From the NCBI GenBank assembly GCA_005887855.1, contig VBQB01000045.1, forward strand, positions 1-40,137: a stretch of 40,137 nucleotides of DNA, written 5' to 3'. Under the pieces are notes generated by a model. That model ran no database searches. It was not told the DNA's origin and worked only from the letters and a program-made list of their open reading frames with translations. The DNA is from Verrucomicrobiota bacterium. Its GTDB lineage: Bacteria > Verrucomicrobiota > Verrucomicrobiae > Chthoniobacterales > UBA10450. Below are positions 25,337-33,456 of this stretch, piece by piece (position 1 is the first letter of the stretch; every line of letters begins with the position of its first letter). The position numbers were made by a program, and so were the translations under genes.

Positions 25337-28300
25337 ATGGACAAACTAATAACAAAACACGTGCTAGATAAGTTTGAATTCCTTCGCATTGCTCTAATAG
25401 CGAGCGTTGGTCCCGCAGTGGTGGGATCAATTTTCGTGTCAAGCGCATTTGGTCAGGAGCCAGCGCCACCTCCAGGGGCCGCCCCGGGTCCGGCGCCAGG
25501 CGCTGCGGAGGTCGAGCGAGTCGTTGTGACCGGTTCGAACATTCCAACCGCGGAAGAAACCGGGCCGAACCCGGTGGATACCTATCGTCAGGAAGACATC
25601 GAGAAGTTGGGTGTGCGCAACGCAACCGACCTGCTCAACAAACTGCCAGCCGAGGCGGGCGCGACCGTCAACCAGAACATCGCCAACGGCGGTGACGGCA
25701 GTGTTATCCCGAGCCTGCGTGGCTTGCTGCCCAAAGAGACTTTGGTGCTCATCGATGGGAAGCGCGTCGCCTCCATTGGGTTGGGCAACGGCACTGCGTT
25801 TGGCGGCGGCGTGGACATCAACCTGATTCCCTTCTCGATGATTGATCACATCGACATCCTGAAGGATGGCGCCTCGGCCGTTTATGGCTCCGACGCGGTG
25901 GCCGGTGTGTTCAACATCTTTTTGGTCCACAAATTCCGTGGCGTCGAGATCGGTGGCAGCGTGGGAAACACGAACATGGGTTCGTCCAACGACGCGCGTG
26001 AGCTGGAGGGCTGGCTCAAAGCGGGCGTGGGAGATGACAAGACCGATATACTGGTCATTGCCGATTTCTACGATCGTGCCGACATCTTCAGCCGCGACCG
26101 CAACATTACCAGTAACGGGCGTGCGACTCCCTTTGGTGGATTTGATGTTCGCAGTATCAATGCCCCCGGGTTCATAGATGACTTCACCGCCGCCAGCCCG
26201 CTGGGCTTCCGTTTGAAGCCAAGCCTCCAAAAGCCGACGCCACACTCCGCTGCGAATGCGGCAACATCACCGCAATATACCGCCAACGTTCCTTTTCCGG
26301 ATGGCAACTTCGCGCTTTTCAATTTCGCGGCTCTGACGCCGTCGATTCCGGGGGCTGATCGTCAAGTTTATTATGGGTCGTTGACGCGCGACATTTGCGA
26401 CAAGTACCTGACGTTGTTTGCCGACTTCAAGTACGCTCGCTCCTATTTCCGTGCGGATGCGGCGCCTACGCCGTTTGTGCCCGATGCATTCCACGGCTCG
26501 GTAGCAGGCTCTGGCTTTAGTCCATTCGGCATCAGTGTGCCACTCTCAAATGCGTTTAATCCGTTCACGGTAGCGAACGCGACTATTCCGGCGGACAGCC
26601 AGACCTTTCCCGGAACCCCTGTATATACCGGGGTTGCCTATCGCGGGTTGGAAGCTGGTAACCGATTCGCTCCGACCACCTTTAACGACATTCTCTTTGA
26701 TGTTGGACTGCGCGGTCAGATGGGAGAATTTGGGGATTACTTCAAGACCTGGAACTGGGAAGCGGGTTTCCGTTATTCCCGGAACGACGAAGAAATTCAA
26801 TCGCGAAACGTTGTTAGCCAGTCGGGATTACGGGAGGCTCTCCTGGATTCGAATCCGGCCACAGCGTTTAATCCCTTCCTGGGCTTGAGCGGGACGAACC
26901 GCCAGACTCCGACGGCGATGAGCAGAGTCTATGTTACTCTGCACAACTCCGGCCAATTTGAGTTGCCTTTGGGCTATCTCACCTTTAACGGCGATCTGTT
27001 TACCCTTCCGGCCGGACCAGTCTCGTTTGCGGTCGGCGGCGAGTACCACGGGGAGCGATGGAGGAATGATCCTGATTCGCTGAACACGACGTTTAACACG
27101 ATTGGCTCGACGGACCTGCAAGCCTCGGAGGTGAACCGCGATGTTTGGGGCATGTACCAGGAAGTGCGGATTCCCATTACCAGCCCGACTTGGAACTTCC
27201 CCGGGTTTTATAGCCTGGAGGTGGACTTTGCCGAGCGCGAGGAATGGTACAGTCAGAATACATCTTCGACCCTCGCCTTTCCTCGTGCTAGTTCCCAGTT
27301 CAACGCGCAGAAACCGAAGGCATCGGTGCGCTGGCAGCCGCTTGACCCGAAGTATATTGGCGCGGTGACCTTGCGTGGGACCTACACAGAAGCGTTTCAT
27401 GCACCGACCGTGATCGAGCTATCGCCGGCGGGCTTGCAGGCCTTCCCGCTGGTCATCGATCCATTTTCGTCTCAGACCCCGAACCAAATCACGGATATCA
27501 TCACCGGAAGTCCCTTCCTGCAACCCGAGACCGCATATGAATGGTCCGCTGGGATAGTTTACAGTCCGAAATGGCTCAAAGGGCTTACGCTGAGCGTCGA
27601 TTATTGGAATATCTCCCTTCGATCAATTGTGGCGACTCTCGGTGCGCAATTTATTATCGATAATGAGGCCACGCTCCCCGGGCTGGTGCAGCGTGCCCCT
27701 ACTGCAATTGCTGGTGAACTTGGCCCGATCACCCAAGTCACCGATCCAACCTTCAACCTCTCGAGCGCGAACTTGGATGGAATCGACTACGAAGCGATCT
27801 ATATATTGGACTCGACGATCTTTGGCGGTCCCGATTGGGGCAGACTGACCTTTACGATTAACGGGACCTACCTGGACAGGTTTAACCTGGTGGTTAATCC
27901 CGGCGGTCCATCGCTTAATCTGGCGGGCCAATTCTTGTCGACCTCGTTCACGTTTAGCGGTTCGCTGCCACGGGATCGAGCCTATTTCAGTCTGTTCTGG
28001 GATGGCCCGGCTGACACTTGGCTGGGTGGCTTTGATGTGGGGGCGACGGTTCACTACACCGGCCAATATCATGATACGGTCGACCTCGTCACCACTCTCG
28101 GGCCAGGCCGAGGTCGCTTAATCCGGGAGTGGATTACGCTCGATTTAATCGCATCGTATGCGTTCAATTTGCCGCCGCCAGGACCGGCCGAGGTGCCTGG
28201 TTTTGCCAAGGATGGGGGCAAAAACGTGAAGATGGACGGCAAAGAGAAAAACGTTCTCCCTGTCTCCACGGCGGAGTACAACCCGTGTGGATGGCGCGCC

Positions 28301-28396
28301 TGGCTCAATGGCACGACGATCACAGTTGGGCTGCAGAATGTGACCGATGAAGATCCGCCGTTCGTGGCCGGAAACTTTGAGAACAACTACGACTAA
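25337..28396 (+). CDS. TonB-dependent outer-membrane receptor, truncated by an early stop
   Basis: 1019 residues from the ATG at 25337, preceded by GGAGAG. A signal peptide ends near residue 40 (VSSAFGQ), then a Pro/Ala-rich linker, a TonB-box-like VERVVVTGSN and a plug domain (LGVRNATDLLNKLPAEAG, LVLIDGKRVASI, YGSDAVAGVFNIFL). The beta-barrel follows, ending ITVGLQNVTDEDPP. Translation stops at TAA 28394-28396, but the same frame continues with SLADVRGRFWYVQLKKRF to a TAG at 28451-28453, exactly the aromatic-ending C-terminus expected of the barrel. So the annotated protein lacks its last strand. The substrate is unknown. Confidence 0.88.
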   Translation: MDKLITKHVLDKFEFLRIALIASVGPAVVGSIFVSSAFGQEPAPPPGAAPGPAPGAAEVERVVVTGSNIPTAEETGPNPVDTYRQEDIEKLGVRNATDLLNKLPAEAGATVNQNIANGGDGSVIPSLRGLLPKETLVLIDGKRVASIGLGNGTAFGGGVDINLIPFSMIDHIDILKDGASAVYGSDAVAGVFNIFLVHKFRGVEIGGSVGNTNMGSSNDARELEGWLKAGVGDDKTDILVIADFYDRADIFSRDRNITSNGRATPFGGFDVRSINAPGFIDDFTAASPLGFRLKPSLQKPTPHSAANAATSPQYTANVPFPDGNFALFNFAALTPSIPGADRQVYYGSLTRDICDKYLTLFADFKYARSYFRADAAPTPFVPDAFHGSVAGSGFSPFGISVPLSNAFNPFTVANATIPADSQTFPGTPVYTGVAYRGLEAGNRFAPTTFNDILFDVGLRGQMGEFGDYFKTWNWEAGFRYSRNDEEIQSRNVVSQSGLREALLDSNPATAFNPFLGLSGTNRQTPTAMSRVYVTLHNSGQFELPLGYLTFNGDLFTLPAGPVSFAVGGEYHGERWRNDPDSLNTTFNTIGSTDLQASEVNRDVWGMYQEVRIPITSPTWNFPGFYSLEVDFAEREEWYSQNTSSTLAFPRASSQFNAQKPKASVRWQPLDPKYIGAVTLRGTYTEAFHAPTVIELSPAGLQAFPLVIDPFSSQTPNQITDIITGSPFLQPETAYEWSAGIVYSPKWLKGLTLSVDYWNISLRSIVATLGAQFIIDNEATLPGLVQRAPTAIAGELGPITQVTDPTFNLSSANLDGIDYEAIYILDSTIFGGPDWGRLTFTINGTYLDRFNLVVNPGGPSLNLAGQFLSTSFTFSGSLPRDRAYFSLFWDGPADTWLGGFDVGATVHYTGQYHDTVDLVTTLGPGRGRLIREWITLDLIASYAFNLPPPGPAEVPGFAKDGGKNVKMDGKEKNVLPVSTAEYNPCGWRAWLNGTTITVGLQNVTDEDPPFVAGNFENNYD

Positions 28397-28451
28397 TCCC
28401 TTGCCGATGTCCGAGGCCGATTCTGGTATGTCCAGTTGAAGAAGAGATTCT

Positions 28452-28543
28452 AGATTTCTCCGATCAGTTAGGTTACAAAGAGGCAGCGGTTTCGGCCGCT
28501 GCCTCTTTGCTTCAAATCGACCCGCGTTAGGCTCGCTTCCGAT
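28452..28543 (+). repeat. 92-bp direct repeat, copy 1, containing a terminator hairpin
   Basis: It matches 31299-31390 at 90 of 92 positions (differences at 28515 and 28523). Looser similarity continues to about 28570. It begins at the second stop codon of the receptor frame. Confidence 0.9.
28477..28508 (+). terminator. Terminator-like hairpin (copy 1)
   Basis: AAAGAGGCAGCGG pairs with CCGCTGCCTCTTT over 13 bp around the loop TTTCGG. The stem starts with AAA and ends with TTT, so it could act on both strands. It lies 24 bp after the receptor's second stop. Confidence 0.75.
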
Positions 28544-28550
28544 TAAGGAC

Positions 28551-29672
28551 TTGAAAATAGTCGGTTCGGAATCGGTCCGGATCACAAGTCGGCATTTGTT
28601 TGCGCAGCTTACATGGGAGCTCGCGAATTCTAGGCGCCCGTGGCTGAAATTGTCGGTTCAATGTGTCACGGCATCACATCTTGCAGGTCCTGCGGATACC
28701 TTCGCAGCCGCGGCCTTAGAGGACGGTTACGGTAACAGCATTTCATGTTATCAAATTTGCACGCTCGGTTTGGCTTCCGAGCCTTTCCGAGCCGAGTCAG
28801 GCATGATCTTCAACCCGGAAGAGACGCTCCGAACGGCGCCCGATTTGGATACGATCGTCATCCCAGGTGGCAAGGGATTACGGGATTCCGAAGTCACCGA
28901 AAGGATTTCGGATTGGATCCTGACACGTGCGAAACGAACCCGGCGTGTCGCAGGCATCGGCACTGGCATCTACGGCTTGGCCCCAACGGGATTGTTGGAT
29001 GGGCGTCAGGTTACCACCCACTGGCGATTCGCCAGCGATGTCGCGCAGCGCTTCCCAAAACTGCGGATGGGTCACAAAAGGCCACTTGTTAAGGACGGTC
29101 CGTTTTATACCTCTTCCGGTCTGGCTGCGGCCATCGATCTTTCGCTCACTTTCATCGAAGAAGATTACGGACGGCATGTCGCAGTCGCCGCCGCGCAAGA
29201 AGTGGCGACCCCTCTGACATATCGCAGTGGCGAGAAGCATTTTTCGAAGCCGTTGACATTTGACAGTCAGCCAACCGATCGATTCGCAGAACTCGTTGCC
29301 TGGATCGTACGAAATTTACATGAAGACCTTTCGGTGAACAACCTGGCACGGAGAGCATGCATGTCTCCCAGTCACTTTAATCGCGCCTTCAAAAGCGTGT
29401 TTGGCAGCACACCAGCCGACTTCGTGGAAAATCTGCGTCTTAACGAAGCAAAGCGTCGCCTTTCGACACCTAGAAGTACCGTTTACAGCATCGCCGAATC
29501 GGTTGGCTTCGCAAATGCAGATGCATTTCGGCGTGCGTTCCATCGGCGGTTCGGAGCAAAGCCGCGCAGTTCTCTTAATGGCTTCGATTCGAATTCCTTG
29601 GCGATCCCCTCCAACGGCAAGGTAGCAGCGGGATCGCCGACGGCAGAAGAGTGCCTGCAAACCATCTCATAA
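28551..29672 (+). CDS. GlxA-type transcriptional regulator (second paralogue)
   Basis: 373 residues from a TTG at 28551; the first 33 residues lie in repeat-derived sequence, so the true start is probably further in, near KLSVQCVTASHLAGPADTFA. The DJ-1/PfpI-like domain has LDTIVIPGGKGLRDSEVTER and GTGIYGLAPTGLLDGRQVTT. The AraC domain reads LSVNNLARRACMSPSHFNRA and VYSIAESVGFANADAFRRAF. It matches the gene at 20372-21571 over most of its length. The tail after FGAKPRSS overlaps a minus-strand NIPSNAP-like remnant and may not be native. Confidence 0.82.
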   Translation: MKIVGSESVRITSRHLFAQLTWELANSRRPWLKLSVQCVTASHLAGPADTFAAAALEDGYGNSISCYQICTLGLASEPFRAESGMIFNPEETLRTAPDLDTIVIPGGKGLRDSEVTERISDWILTRAKRTRRVAGIGTGIYGLAPTGLLDGRQVTTHWRFASDVAQRFPKLRMGHKRPLVKDGPFYTSSGLAAAIDLSLTFIEEDYGRHVAVAAAQEVATPLTYRSGEKHFSKPLTFDSQPTDRFAELVAWIVRNLHEDLSVNNLARRACMSPSHFNRAFKSVFGSTPADFVENLRLNEAKRRLSTPRSTVYSIAESVGFANADAFRRAFHRRFGAKPRSSLNGFDSNSLAIPSNGKVAAGSPTAEECLQTIS

Positions 29673-29896
29673 AATAGTTCGAGCGTTTTTTCTGAGGGCG
29701 TGATTGCTGTGGCGGCGTTGCCCCACGACCAGTAGCCCAGCACATTTTCCCCCTCGCGCACTGGAAGTGCGGGAAAGTTGTTGGCGCTATTTTCGGTGAT
29801 AAAGTACGCTAAGACCGAAGCCCCAGCTTGGGTCAAAGCCCGTTCGACCGTGTTCGTAAAAAACTCAACAAACCCGGCCTCCCCCGGCGCAGTCAA
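29600..29896 (-). pseudogene. NIPSNAP-family remnant
   Basis: The minus-strand frame from 29896 reads EFFTNTVERALTQAGASVLA, YFITENSANNFPALPVREGE and NVLGYW, which matches the C-terminal NIPSNAP domain as I know it. The N-terminal half is absent and the sequence beyond residue ~60 does not fit the family. The frame runs on into the 3' end of the GlxA-like gene. Best read as a decayed fragment. Confidence 0.4.
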
Positions 29897-30035
29897 CGCG
29901 CTCGTAAGTGGCTCGCTTAGACAACCGTTTCAACATCGTTCGCTCGGTTGGGACAAACGTTCTCATTTTTGCAGCTAATTTTACCTCTTTCAACATCTCA
30001 GCGGATTCGGACAATGAGCTCGCGGACAGACAGAT

Positions 30036-30542
30036 TCATCGACGGTTGGTATTTATTGTCTGTCGTCTTCCATAAGCTTTTCGTCCTTTGTAATAAGCAT
30101 CAGTAATGTAGGCAACCGGCAATCCGATACAAAGCATCAGCAGCGCCATGGCAATAAACGCTGAGCTCCATTGAAATGGGGGGATGAGTAATTTCGTCCT
30201 TGGCAGCACAATCCGATTCATGACCAACCAGACAAACAGGCCATACAGTAAGCCGCTTGCCAGTCTATATTTTTTAAGAAAAGAGAGATACGGGTACAGC
30301 GAAACATAGGCGGTGGTAAAACAAAAGGCTATGATGTAATGGAATCCCAGACCACATATAGCCATTGCCCACCCACCTTTAAAAGCTACCTGGCCAAGTG
30401 CAGCGCTTGCGATGCGTTGCAGAATCAGCATGACCGAGCCCTTGTGCAATATCAACGAATAAACGGTAAGTGCGCCAAGGATATCCAGCGTGCCCGCTAC
30501 GAGACCCGCAAGAAGGATTAGTTTGATGGAAGGCGTGCGCAT
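30036..30542 (-). CDS. Multi-pass membrane protein, unknown function
   Basis: 168 residues with four predicted hydrophobic segments: LILLAGLVAGTLDILGALTV, GWAMAICGLGFHYIIAFCFT, LASGLLYGLFVWLVMNRIVL and AFIAMALLMLCIGLPVAYIT. The last is followed by a short basic tail. It resembles small inner-membrane proteins (DUF1440/YagU-like) but I cannot assign it firmly. The base composition is visibly less GC-rich than the neighbours, which hints at recent transfer. No neighbour explains its role. Confidence 0.65.
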   Translation of the reverse strand: MRTPSIKLILLAGLVAGTLDILGALTVYSLILHKGSVMLILQRIASAALGQVAFKGGWAMAICGLGFHYIIAFCFTTAYVSLYPYLSFLKKYRLASGLLYGLFVWLVMNRIVLPRTKLLIPPFQWSSAFIAMALLMLCIGLPVAYITDAYYKGRKAYGRRQTINTNRR

Positions 30543-30757
30543 AAAAGATATGGGCAGTGCTTATCGATCTTCTATTTACGGCCAGCGGTTAGCTACATCG
30601 CCGGAGGTAGGTCCCTTTGCTCACGTGTGGTATCGATCACGACCAAAGCCAATTTTCAACGTATCCACAGGATGAGACGTATAAATAGGACTGTTTCCCT
30701 GCCGCATTTATTTTCTGCTCCTGTGAATGGCGCGAGCCACTTGCCTGCGTTTTTGTC

Positions 30758-31133
30758 GAGGCGGCCTGGGCAAGTTACAGTCGGGCGCTTTTACTTTTGC
30801 AGGGTGCGGAACCAGCGCAAGGCAATGGAAGTTTGCGCGTCATTGACTTCATGGCCGCCACGGAAAGTCCCGATTCGAACTCTGTTAAAGCCGGTTCGTT
30901 TGATTGAACCGACGACGCGTACTGAGAAAATCCGCAGCGGCTGAGTTCTCGCTGGTTACGCGGAAAGTGGGCGATTTTCCGAAGCGATTGACACGGCTCA
31001 ACGCGGTTGGGAGCTGGCCAGCGCGCAAGGCAACTCCGCTTTAGCCAACGAGCTTGAGAGGAACATCGCGCTCTACCGCGCAAACTCGCCCCTCCGTGAC
31101 CTCCGTCAAACCGAGACCAAGCCTTCCCCGTAG
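30758..31133 (+). pseudogene. Remnant of a TPR-repeat protein
   Basis: Frame 30945-31133 reads YAESGRFSEAIDTAQRGWEL, ASAQGNSALANELERNIALY and stops at 31131-31133, the typical end of a bacterial TPR protein. Upstream, other frames show related pieces (SYSRALLLLQG from about 30776; ENPQRL near 30926), separated by stops and shifts. The gene is decayed and its start is lost. Confidence 0.5.
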
Positions 31134-31298
31134 TTTCGAGGACGAATTTTCTTCGTGGGTACTGCGCGCAAACAATTGCAACGAGGTGAGTTAACTTTGA
31201 TTACGAAGATCGCAACGCTCCTTCTCCAGCGAGCTACCCGTACCGTCGACCCATCGGCAGCCGATGCGCAGCTGAGGGACGCTCCATTGGATTAGATG

Positions 31299-31390
31299 AG
31301 ATTTCTCCGATCAGTTAGGTTACAAAGAGGCAGCGGTTTCGGCCGCTGCCTCTTTGCTTCAGATCGACCTGCGTTAGGCTCGCTTCCGAT
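31299..31390 (+). repeat. 92-bp direct repeat, copy 2, upstream of the lipid cluster
   Basis: It is 90/92 identical to 28452-28543. It ends 35 bp before the desaturase start codon. Confidence 0.9.
31324..31355 (+). terminator. Terminator-like hairpin (copy 2)
   Basis: The same 13-bp stem and TTTCGG loop as at 28477-28508. Here it would insulate the lipid cluster from transcription coming from the decayed region upstream. Confidence 0.65.
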
Positions 31391-31425
31391 GATCGCTTGA
31401 AAAAGTCGGTCGGAAGCGTTCGTTT

Positions 31426-32481
31426 ATGGTAATATTGAAATCGATGCAGGCCGCGTTTTATCAATCGGAGTTTGATCAGCCGCACCCAAGCCGGGCGAGG
31501 GCGATCATCAAAGCGCATCCAGAAGTTCGCCAGTTGATGGTGCGCAACCCCTATACAGCATTGATCGCTGCGTCGCTGGTGATCATGCAAACGGCGATCG
31601 CATATGGGATGGGGACGCTGGGGTTCGGCTACTGGTGGCTCAGTCTTCTCATTGCTTATTGCGTGGGCGCATTCGCCAATCATGCCAACTACGTGATCAT
31701 TCACGATGCAACCCATAATTTGATTTTGCGGAGCAAAAGCTGGAACAAAATGGTAGCTATCATAGCTGATCTTCCGAACCTTACGCCGGGTGCAATGGGT
31801 TTTCGCGTTTATCACTTGAAGCATCATTCGCATCAAGGCGATTACGAATACGACGCCGATCTCGCGAACCATTGGGAAGCGCGGCTCGTTGGCAACAAAT
31901 GGTATCGCAAGGCTCTGTGGCTCATGCTTTTCCCTTTTTTCCAATTGACCCGGCCGCCGCGCTTGAAAGCGATCAAAATGTGGGACCGGTGGTTCTTCGT
32001 GAATTTTGCTTGTGCAGCGGCGTACGATGCAGGAATTATTTATTTTTTCGGTTGGCCGGGATTTCTTTATCTCGTATTCGCGTTTTTCTTTTCGATTGGA
32101 CTGCATCCGGTGGGTGCTCGTTGGATTCAGGAGCACTACACTTACGATTTCGATCAGGAAACGTTCAGCTATTACGGGCCAATCAATCGGGTAGCCCTAA
32201 ACATGGGCTATCACAACGAGCACCATGATTTGCCTTCAATTCCATGGAACAATTTGCCGAAGCTGCGCGCGATGGCCCCGGAATTTTACGAGAATCTAAA
32301 GTACCATTCATCCTGGACCCGATTGCTGTTTCAGTTCATTTTTGACGAGCGGTACAGTCTGTTTTCCCGGGTCGAGCGAATGAAATCCCGCGACTGCGGG
32401 ACCAATTCTGCGCCGAGCTCGAACGCAACTGCCGGTGCGGTCAGCGGCGTTGCCCTCAACGCGAAGCTCAATAATGTCTAA
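31426..32481 (+). CDS. Sphingolipid delta-4 desaturase-like (DEGS1-type) membrane desaturase
   Basis: 351 residues. Three histidine boxes of di-iron membrane desaturases are intact: HDATH (93-97), HLKHH (130-134) and HNEHH (263-267). Beyond these, HPEVRQLM near residue 31, GLHPVGARWIQEHY (225-238) and FSYYGPINRVALNMGYHNEH are the segments that distinguish eukaryotic dihydroceramide desaturases (DEGS1/DES1) from ordinary acyl desaturases; this is from memory of that family. DEGS1 makes the 4,5 double bond in dihydroceramide. Hydrophobic segments flank the boxes. The stop overlaps the next gene's start by eight bases, so both are in one operon. An acyl-CoA desaturase remains possible. Confidence 0.85.
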   Translation: MVILKSMQAAFYQSEFDQPHPSRARAIIKAHPEVRQLMVRNPYTALIAASLVIMQTAIAYGMGTLGFGYWWLSLLIAYCVGAFANHANYVIIHDATHNLILRSKSWNKMVAIIADLPNLTPGAMGFRVYHLKHHSHQGDYEYDADLANHWEARLVGNKWYRKALWLMLFPFFQLTRPPRLKAIKMWDRWFFVNFACAAAYDAGIIYFFGWPGFLYLVFAFFFSIGLHPVGARWIQEHYTYDFDQETFSYYGPINRVALNMGYHNEHHDLPSIPWNNLPKLRAMAPEFYENLKYHSSWTRLLFQFIFDERYSLFSRVERMKSRDCGTNSAPSSNATAGAVSGVALNAKLNNV

Positions 32482-33097
32482 ATCTATGGAGCGGCTCTAC
32501 GTCTCGAAGAAAAACGAAACGGTTCGAATGTTCGAGAGCGATTTCATTGAGTTCTTTTCGCGCGTGCACCCAGTCACGCCGCTGCTGCTTTACATACCGG
32601 TCGTCGGCTACATGCTTTACGTCTCCCTTTGGCAACGAAAATTATCGATCCTGGCCGTAGCAGGACTGTTTTTAGTCGGTATTCTGCTCTGGACACTTCT
32701 CGAGTATCTCATTCACCGTTACATATTTCATTATGAACCGAAGACTCGTTTGGGAAAACGCGTGCACTACATTATTCACGGTGTTCATCACGATTATCCA
32801 AACGATGCTCGACGGCTCGTCATGCCGCCAACCATAAGCATTCCGCTTGCGTTTTTTTTCTACGGTCTTTTTCTGCTAATTTTCGGACGCCTGGCACCGA
32901 CCGTGTTTGCCGGATTGGTTTTCGGTTATGTTTGCTACGACATGCTCCACTATGCGACGCACCATTTCCCCATGAAGCGCGGGCTATGGCTCTGGTTGAA
33001 ACAGTACCACCTCCGCCATCATTACAAAGATGATCAAGTGGGATACGGAATCAGTTCGCCGCTTTGGGACTACGTTTTTCGAACGACGCGAAAGTAG
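32474..33097 (+). CDS. Fatty-acid 2-hydroxylase-like (FA2H/Scs7-type) membrane hydroxylase
   Basis: 207 residues from the ATG at 32474, inside the end of the desaturase gene. The histidine clusters of the FA hydroxylase superfamily are present: HRYIFH (81-86), HGVHH (102-106), HYATHH (159-164) and HLRHH (179-183). KRVHYIIHGVHHDYPNDARR and the C-terminal SSPLWDYVF closely follow FA2H/Scs7, which 2-hydroxylate the acyl chain of ceramide. The cytochrome b5 domain of the eukaryotic enzymes is absent, so an external electron donor is needed. Overlap with the desaturase suggests joint modification of the same lipid. Confidence 0.85.
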   Translation: MSKSMERLYVSKKNETVRMFESDFIEFFSRVHPVTPLLLYIPVVGYMLYVSLWQRKLSILAVAGLFLVGILLWTLLEYLIHRYIFHYEPKTRLGKRVHYIIHGVHHDYPNDARRLVMPPTISIPLAFFFYGLFLLIFGRLAPTVFAGLVFGYVCYDMLHYATHHFPMKRGLWLWLKQYHLRHHYKDDQVGYGISSPLWDYVFRTTRK

Positions 33098-33110
33098 CGC
33101 GCTGCTTTCT

Positions 33111-33192
33111 TGTAGCCACGGGGCCTGTGGCCCGTCTGCCTTTGCAACTGGGCGTGAGCCGCCTAGAAACGGCCCATAGGGCCGTGGGTACA
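33111..33192. repeat. REPIN/MITE-like palindromic element, 82 bp
   Basis: The two ends form imperfect terminal inverted repeats of about 25 bp, beginning TGTAGCCACGGGGCC on the left and, on the opposite strand, TGTACCCACGGCCC on the right. Each end also folds alone: GGGCC-TGT-GGCCC (33121-33133) and CGGCCC-ATA-GGGCCG (33170-33184). Paired inverted REP units like this are typical of REPINs mobilised by RAYT transposases; none is encoded here. Confidence 0.65.
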
Positions 33193-33217
33193 GAAGTCCC
33201 GCCGAAACGGGATTTCT
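33192..33217 (+). terminator. Hairpin, possible terminator
   Basis: AGAAGTCCCG pairs with CGGGATTTCT (one G-T pair) around CCGAAA. No T-tract follows. It may instead belong to the adjacent repeat family. Confidence 0.35.
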
Positions 33218-33456
33218 GCGCGCTCGCACAGCGAATCAACTGACGATTGAACAACACTACCGAGCCGGGCAGCTGAGCTCATTAAAATCTTGTCCCAAAT
33301 CCGAAAATCGATAAAATTATTGCCCCGACACGGAACTTCATGGCGCGCTGATGCGGCCCGGAACTTCGTAAGGACTCTAGTGAAGCACAAAGAATCTCAA
33401 TTTTGCTGGAAAGCGCCACTCGCTGAGATGGGAGCGGCCGGAAGGGAGCCGACGGC

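Larger units (their letters stand above)
33098..33456. other. Non-coding interval with REPIN-like element
   Basis: 359 bp between the hydroxylase and the SPT-like gene. It contains the palindromic element at 33111-33192 and a separate hairpin at 33192-33217. The remainder shows no gene. The promoter of the SPT operon may lie in the last 150 bp. Confidence 0.5.

Noticed and set aside
25439..26245. 268-aa minus-strand open frame
   Set aside because: Antisense to the plug domain of the TonB receptor; composition is typical of a mirror frame.
31315..32136. 273-aa minus-strand open frame
   Set aside because: Antisense to the desaturase, whose His boxes establish the plus strand as coding.
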